This document shows positions 6,817 to 10,536 of a stretch of 10,536 nucleotides of DNA, piece by piece. This DNA is from Bacteroidota bacterium (lineage in GTDB: Bacteria > Bacteroidota > Bacteroidia > Bacteroidales > B39-G9). The translations under genes and the position numbers were made by a program. Position 1 is the stretch's first letter. Each line of letters begins with the position of its first letter. Location: the NCBI GenBank assembly GCA_003648455.1, contig QMPG01000081.1:1-10536 (forward strand), written 5' to 3'. The notes beneath the pieces are model-generated. The model was not told the DNA's origin. It worked only from the letters and a program-made list of their open reading frames with translations, and made no database searches.

Positions 6817-9800
6817 CTATTTACTAAAACTTTCTGTTATAATAATCTCAGGATTTAATACTTTTGAAGTAACAACTTGTATTTGTTCTACTTCATCAAC
6901 TTCCTCGTTCATTAATGGGTAACTTTTTAAAATGGTAATTATTCTTTCTAAAATTATTACTGGGTTTAGTGGACTTTTTCCAACTGCCTTTTTGAGCTTG
7001 TTAATATCACGTTGTAGGTTTTGAAATCTACCTTTGCGAATGGCTTCTTTTGCAGTAATTATCAGTTCTGTTTCTGCATCGTTTGTAAAAGGTAAATTAA
7101 TCATTGCATCCAAATAGGAAATTGCACGTTTTTCGTTTGGACCTTGTGTTACATCTACTTTTTTGTCTTTTGCCTTTTCCTCTTCCAATTTATCTGAAAA
7201 TAGTTTAATTGCAGTTTTTACTTGTTCGTGATGCTTTGAATGTAATAAAATTCCTTTTTCGTTTGCATTGGCTTCAAATTTTTTGATTGTTTCAAGAAAG
7301 GTTAATTCTTCAATTTCATCTTTTGAATTCACATAAATAAAAGCATCTCTTTTCGCATCTTTAACAAAACTGATAGTGCTATTATTTAAATCTTTATTTC
7401 TCCTTCCAACTCTTGCCCGTAACGGCATATTTTTTATTTGTTTGAAAAACACGGGGTCTCTCTCCTTAATGTCCCTAATCATCATCAAATAAGCCAACTT
7501 TTCGTCTTTTTCTTCTTCCAATTCGTGATCAAAAAGTCCAAATGTTTCTATTTCTTCATCAGGCGAATATATTTGACTATCTTCTCCAAGAGCTGCGTGG
7601 AAAGCCTGTAACTTCATTATTGCTTTCTTCTCCAATTCAATATCATTGTTAACCTTTGCTGTTGGATAGAAATTGTAAACAAAAATTTCCTTAGCTACTG
7701 AGCCAATTCTGTTTACACGACCAATTCTCTGCATTAACCGTGTTGAGTTCCAAGGTGTATCGTAATTAACAATAACATTAGCCCTGTGCAGGTTTATCCC
7801 TTCAGCTAAAACTTCTGTTGAAAGAACAATATCATAATCGTTTTTTTGTTCGGACTTTGGAATGTTTGCATCAAAGTTATCTCTTATGGCAGGCATTTTT
7901 TCTTTGCGTGATTTGCTGTCAACCATTAGTATTCTTTCATTAATATACTTTGGTAATTCACGATATAAATATTCTGTAGTTTCCTTACTTTCAGAAAAAA
8001 CTATCAATTTAGAAGTTGGATTTATTTTCTTCTTTAAAAGTATATTTTTCAAATAGTCAATAAAGGTTTTCAACTTTGGGTCATCATCAATTTTAGTCCA
8101 TTCTTTATCTAAAGATTTTAACAGTTCATAATCGTTTTTAAGTCCTGGTAAAAAATCATATTCAAAATCATCATATTCACAAATATCAATTGTTGGGTCT
8201 TCAATGGATTTTTCAATTATTAATTCTAATAATTCCTCTTCTTTGCCTTCGTTAATAAAGTCAGAAACAGGCAAGTTGGGTGCAATATAAATTTTCCCAT
8301 TTTCAAACATTGTAACCATTGCCTTAGTAGCCATCATAAAACGGTGCAATGATTTTTTAAAAGCGTAAAAACTACTATCTATTCTCTTAACAAGTAAGGT
8401 TTTCATAATTTTGGCCAACTGACTGGAAATCATATCCGCTTGCTTATATTTTGCTTTTTTATGTGGTTTTAGAAAAGCAATTGCTTGATACCTGTTGTAA
8501 GTTAAGCCTTGTGTTTTGTGGCTTAATACAAACATTGTTTTGTCATATATTTCTTCGAGATGTGGCTCCAGTTGATAAAGTATCTTTTTGGGTGCTCCAA
8601 CTTTTGGAAACTTAATTCCTTGCTTTTCTAAATCTTTGGAATATAAATCGTGAGCCATTAAATCGGTTCGTGTTCTTCGCACAATTAATGGTTCTATAAC
8701 TTTTGTTCTTATTCTTTCATATATCCGTTTAACTCCTTGCTGAACAACTTTTATATCTGGTTCTTTTTTTAGTTTTTTATATGCATCAATTTGAATTCTG
8801 AAAAAGTGTTGCAAATTTCCGATTTCAAGCGTTGAGTTTTTACTGTCTTGGAATAGATAAACTAAGTTTGCGATATCTTCTGGTTTATTATTTAAAGGTG
8901 TAGCTGAAACAAGCATTACTTTCTTTTGAACAGTTCTACCATTTGGAAGTATTCTACGGGTTGGCGTTTTACATATTTTTTGTAATTCGTTATACATTAT
9001 CGCAGTGTCAGAACGAAATTTATGTGCTTCATCAATAATAATTAAATCATATTTTCTTGCATCTCTAATTTTATGCAGACTTCCATTTGTAATGATTTTA
9101 ACATTATCTAATCTGAATTTGTCAGTTGTCTCAGCCCAATTCTCTTTCAATGCAGGTGGTACAATAATCAATGTACGTGAACGATGTGATGGAAAGCCAT
9201 TTGAATAGAAATATTTTTTAGCAATAATTGTTGCTACAACAGTTTTTCCCAGCCCAACAACATCAGCCAGTATAAAACCATCGTGTTTCATCATTTTGGC
9301 AAAACCATCATTCACCGCGTCAATTTGATACGAAAGCCTTTTAAATCCTTTTGGTAAATCAGTTATTGAGTTGGGGTCAAATTCTATGCTTTTTCCAAAG
9401 TATTCAACTAAAAATTTCAAGTAAACTTCATAAGGTGTGTAAGTATCGTTTAGATAAGTTTCCTTTTGTAGTTTTTCAATATATTCTTCATCTATTGGAA
9501 TAGATTCTTCCCATAAATTTTCAAACGTTTCGGAAGCAAAATCAATATCAGTATTGTCTCTTAGTTCTACATTAAACTCAAAATTTTTGGAAAGACCAGC
9601 ATCTGTTAAATTACTTGAACCAGTAATTACAGAACCATATCCGTGGTCGTGTTTTTCTTGTTCTTTGAAAATGTAAATTTTGGCGTGAATATTTTGTTTG
9701 GGATGAACCTTTATTTTTAGTTTACCTGTAACAATATCTGAAATCATTTGAAGCATTCCCTCTTCAACTTCTCTATCATATTCGGCTTCTTGAATACTTT

Positions 9801-10080
9801 TTTTTATTTCCTTGAAAAATTCAATTTGTGCTTTTTCTGCATTCGGGTCAAATAGTAACCCTTGTTGTGAGGCTTCATTAATTAAGTTGTCAATATTTAT
9901 TCCAACAAGTATTCTTATTTCAGCTGCCTTTTCAATAAACTTTCGAATTCTGAAATAGCCAGAAGCACGAAAATATCCAACTAAAGCATCAAAGAAATGG
10001 ATATTTCTATATTTGAATATTCCCTCAATTTTATTGATTAAGGTATTTTTTGCTTCGTTTGTAAAAAATTTAGTGTTCAT
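6817..10080 (-). CDS. PLD nuclease-SNF2 helicase fusion, helicase of an Hma-type defence system
   Basis: Residues about 1-200 form a phospholipase-D-like nuclease domain: IHAKIYIF at 131-138 gives the His132-x-Lys134 pair, and GSSNLTDAGL (154-163) is the usual second signature. The aspartate of a classical HKD (H-x-K-x4-D) is absent; position 139 is Lys. PLD nucleases with one such motif per chain usually dimerise. A superfamily 2, SNF2-type motor follows: Q-motif region LSYQIDAV (249-256), Walker A DVVGLGKT (273-280), Walker B DEAH (350-353), motif III VSATPLNN (391-398), then lobe 2 with KLIVFSES (691-698), STEVLAEGINL (754-764) and motif VI QRIGRVNRIG (784-793). A helical insert of about 250 residues separates the lobes, and residues 830-1087 form an acidic, helical tail. 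The start overlaps the XRE stop (ATGA). It presumably translocates on and cuts target DNA. Confidence 0.92.
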   Translation of the reverse strand: MNTKFFTNEAKNTLINKIEGIFKYRNIHFFDALVGYFRASGYFRIRKFIEKAAEIRILVGINIDNLINEASQQGLLFDPNAEKAQIEFFKEIKKSIQEAEYDREVEEGMLQMISDIVTGKLKIKVHPKQNIHAKIYIFKEQEKHDHGYGSVITGSSNLTDAGLSKNFEFNVELRDNTDIDFASETFENLWEESIPIDEEYIEKLQKETYLNDTYTPYEVYLKFLVEYFGKSIEFDPNSITDLPKGFKRLSYQIDAVNDGFAKMMKHDGFILADVVGLGKTVVATIIAKKYFYSNGFPSHRSRTLIIVPPALKENWAETTDKFRLDNVKIITNGSLHKIRDARKYDLIIIDEAHKFRSDTAIMYNELQKICKTPTRRILPNGRTVQKKVMLVSATPLNNKPEDIANLVYLFQDSKNSTLEIGNLQHFFRIQIDAYKKLKKEPDIKVVQQGVKRIYERIRTKVIEPLIVRRTRTDLMAHDLYSKDLEKQGIKFPKVGAPKKILYQLEPHLEEIYDKTMFVLSHKTQGLTYNRYQAIAFLKPHKKAKYKQADMISSQLAKIMKTLLVKRIDSSFYAFKKSLHRFMMATKAMVTMFENGKIYIAPNLPVSDFINEGKEEELLELIIEKSIEDPTIDICEYDDFEYDFLPGLKNDYELLKSLDKEWTKIDDDPKLKTFIDYLKNILLKKKINPTSKLIVFSESKETTEYLYRELPKYINERILMVDSKSRKEKMPAIRDNFDANIPKSEQKNDYDIVLSTEVLAEGINLHRANVIVNYDTPWNSTRLMQRIGRVNRIGSVAKEIFVYNFYPTAKVNNDIELEKKAIMKLQAFHAALGEDSQIYSPDEEIETFGLFDHELEEEKDEKLAYLMMIRDIKERDPVFFKQIKNMPLRARVGRRNKDLNNSTISFVKDAKRDAFIYVNSKDEIEELTFLETIKKFEANANEKGILLHSKHHEQVKTAIKLFSDKLEEEKAKDKKVDVTQGPNEKRAISYLDAMINLPFTNDAETELIITAKEAIRKGRFQNLQRDINKLKKAVGKSPLNPVIILERIITILKSYPLMNEEVDEVEQIQVVTSKVLNPEIIITESFSK

Positions 10081-10355
10081 AAGGTTTTCAATATTTCTTT
10101 TAGTCCATCTTTCAAATAATTAAGTTCTCCTAAGTCGGTAATTATTGATGATTTTATAAATTGTATTTCAATATCTTTTTCCGCTTTTTTCAATGTTTCC
10201 GCTAAAATTGGAATCATTTCAATTGTTGCTCTTCTTTCATTTCTCTCAATCTTACTCAATATTGATGTGTCAATGTCAAGTGCAGCTGCAACTTTTCTAA
10301 GAGGTAATCCTTTGTCCTCTCTTAATTTCCGTATATATTCTCCAAACGTTTTCAT
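10077..10355 (-). CDS. XRE-family HTH regulator, probable controller of the operon
   Basis: A 92-residue DNA-binding protein. Residues about 5-57 form a Cro/C1-type helix-turn-helix, with the turn region LPLRKVAAALDIDTSILSKI (17-36) and the recognition helix near 29-38. Residues 60-92 form a short tail ending in a predicted helix (YLKDGLKEIL), perhaps for dimerisation. Size, position as first gene and partnership with a DNA methyltransferase resemble the C proteins of restriction-modification systems, which time expression on entry to a new host. A perfect palindrome lies 14 nt upstream of the start and overlaps the likely -7 box, so autorepression is the simplest model. The stop overlaps the helicase start by 4 bp, which suggests translational coupling. 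There is no Shine-Dalgarno sequence before the ATG. Confidence 0.9.
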   Translation of the reverse strand: MKTFGEYIRKLREDKGLPLRKVAAALDIDTSILSKIERNERRATIEMIPILAETLKKAEKDIEIQFIKSSIITDLGELNYLKDGLKEILKTL

Positions 10356-10368
10356 ATTGTCATAATTG

Positions 10369-10388
10369 TTTTGACGTATTTGTCAAAA
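10369..10388. promoter_or_regulatory. Palindromic operator TTTTGAC-N6-GTCAAAA
   Basis: A perfect 7+7 inverted repeat with a 6-bp spacer lies 14 nt upstream of the XRE start. An additional GTCA half-site (10359-10362) pairs with the TGAC at 10372-10375 at a 9-bp spacing, giving alternating half-sites as in two-site operators of C proteins. It is the natural candidate binding site for the product of the adjacent XRE gene. Confidence 0.65.
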
Positions 10389-10391
10389 GTA
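10384..10391 (-). promoter_or_regulatory. Operon promoter, Bacteroidota -7 box
   Basis: The minus strand reads TACTTTTG, an exact match to the Bacteroidota -7 consensus TAnnTTTG. Transcription would begin about 6 nt further on, near 10378, leaving a leader of roughly 23 nt before the XRE ATG. No clear -33 TTG/TTTG element is present at 19-21 bp upstream. The box overlaps five bases of the palindromic operator, so a bound repressor would block polymerase. Confidence 0.5.
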
Positions 10392-10425
10392 GTATATTTT
10401 TTTGGTTTTTTGGTGCGGTGGGAAA

Positions 10426-10489
10426 ATTAAGCTCTTTTGGTTTTTTCGGGTTGGATTTGTGCGATGGCAAAAAACCAAATGTGCTTAAT
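10426..10489. repeat. Structured repeat, copy 2: long hairpin upstream of the operon
   Basis: The outer stem is attaagc (10426-10432) with gcttaat (10483-10489). The internal loop is tct (10433-10435) opposite tgt (10480-10482). The inner stem is tttggtttttt (10436-10446) with aaaaaaccaaa (10469-10479), 11 perfect pairs. The 22-nt apical loop contains gtgcgatgg. The word gtgcggtgg flanks the hairpin on both sides (10413-10421 and 10490-10498). The layout and loop bases match the hairpin at 326-398, although the stems differ in sequence. Confidence 0.75.
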
Positions 10490-10510
10490 GTGCGGTGGCT
10501 TCCTAATTGT

Positions 10511-10529
10511 CCCGCAGGGCAAAAGCGGG
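10511..10529. repeat. Short GC-rich stem-loop at the right edge
   Basis: cccgc (10511-10515) pairs with gcggg (10525-10529) around a 9-nt loop; ttg and caa further out (10508-10510 and 10534-10536) could extend it imperfectly. It follows hairpin copy 2 and runs into the direct repeat at the window end, so it may be part of the same repeat element or the start of the next copy. Confidence 0.45.
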
Positions 10530-10536
10530 TCGGCAA
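10526..10536 (+). repeat. Direct repeat, right copy (cgggtcggcaa)
   Basis: Exact match in the same orientation to 303-313. The window ends here, so the full length of the match cannot be seen. In the left copy the next bases are aaaagcg, leading into the hairpin. Confidence 0.7.

Noticed and set aside
411..10355. DISARM or BREX system
   Set aside because: There is no DUF1998 (DrmB) gene, and the PLD domain is fused to the helicase rather than separate as in DrmC. PglZ, BrxL, BrxC and BrxA/B-type genes are all absent. Only the methylase resembles DrmMI or PglX.
10357..10386. Sigma-70-type -35/-10 promoter (TTGACA with TATGAC 16 bp on)
   Set aside because: The -10 match is only 4 of 6 and transcription would start at or inside the ATG. 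The TAnnTTTG box fits the likely host better.
1..10536. Insertion sequence or prophage carrying the operon
   Set aside because: No transposase, integrase or phage structural gene is present, and the flanking hairpins are not terminal inverted repeats of one another.

Overview
The window is AT-rich and gene-dense. Its starts lack Shine-Dalgarno sequences, and a TAnnTTTG-type -7 box precedes the first gene. Protein style and intergenic repeats agree, so the source is most likely a member of the Bacteroidota. No rRNA, tRNA, transposase or CRISPR array is visible.

Almost the whole window is one intact five-gene operon on the minus strand, read from right to left. The genes are: a small XRE-type regulator (10077-10355); a 1087-residue protein joining an N-terminal phospholipase-D-like nuclease domain to a SNF2-type helicase (6817-10080); a full-length DinD-like protein with a BRO-N domain (5966-6814); a 1208-residue Eco57I/type IIG-like adenine methyltransferase with a TaqI-type specificity domain (2309-5935); and a 631-residue RecF/SMC-like ATPase (411-2306). 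The first two genes overlap by 4 bp. Two other junctions are only 2 nt wide, and the fourth is a 30-nt gap holding most of a perfect 12-bp hairpin that buries the methyltransferase start codon. The helicase + methylase + ATPase trio matches the antiphage set catalogued as Hma (helicase, methylase, ATPase). DinD and the regulator are additions to that core.

Inferred working: the methylase marks host DNA. The PLD-helicase and the ATPase would find and attack unmodified DNA. DinD may modulate RecA-dependent repair around the breaks. The XRE protein resembles a restriction-modification controller (C) protein: a TTTTGAC-N6-GTCAAAA palindrome just upstream overlaps the likely -7 box.

The flanks are non-coding. 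On the left, 1-410 holds an AT-rich stretch, a possible start of a further minus-strand gene at the very edge, and a long imperfect hairpin (326-398) directly after the operon. On the right, 10356-10536 holds the operator/promoter and a second long hairpin (10426-10489). The two hairpins have different stem sequences but the same internal-loop bases (tct/tgt) and a related TGCG(G/A)TGG word in the apical loop. An exact 11-bp direct repeat (303-313 and 10526-10536) also brackets the operon. The flanks therefore look like copies of one structured repeat family with the defence operon between them.
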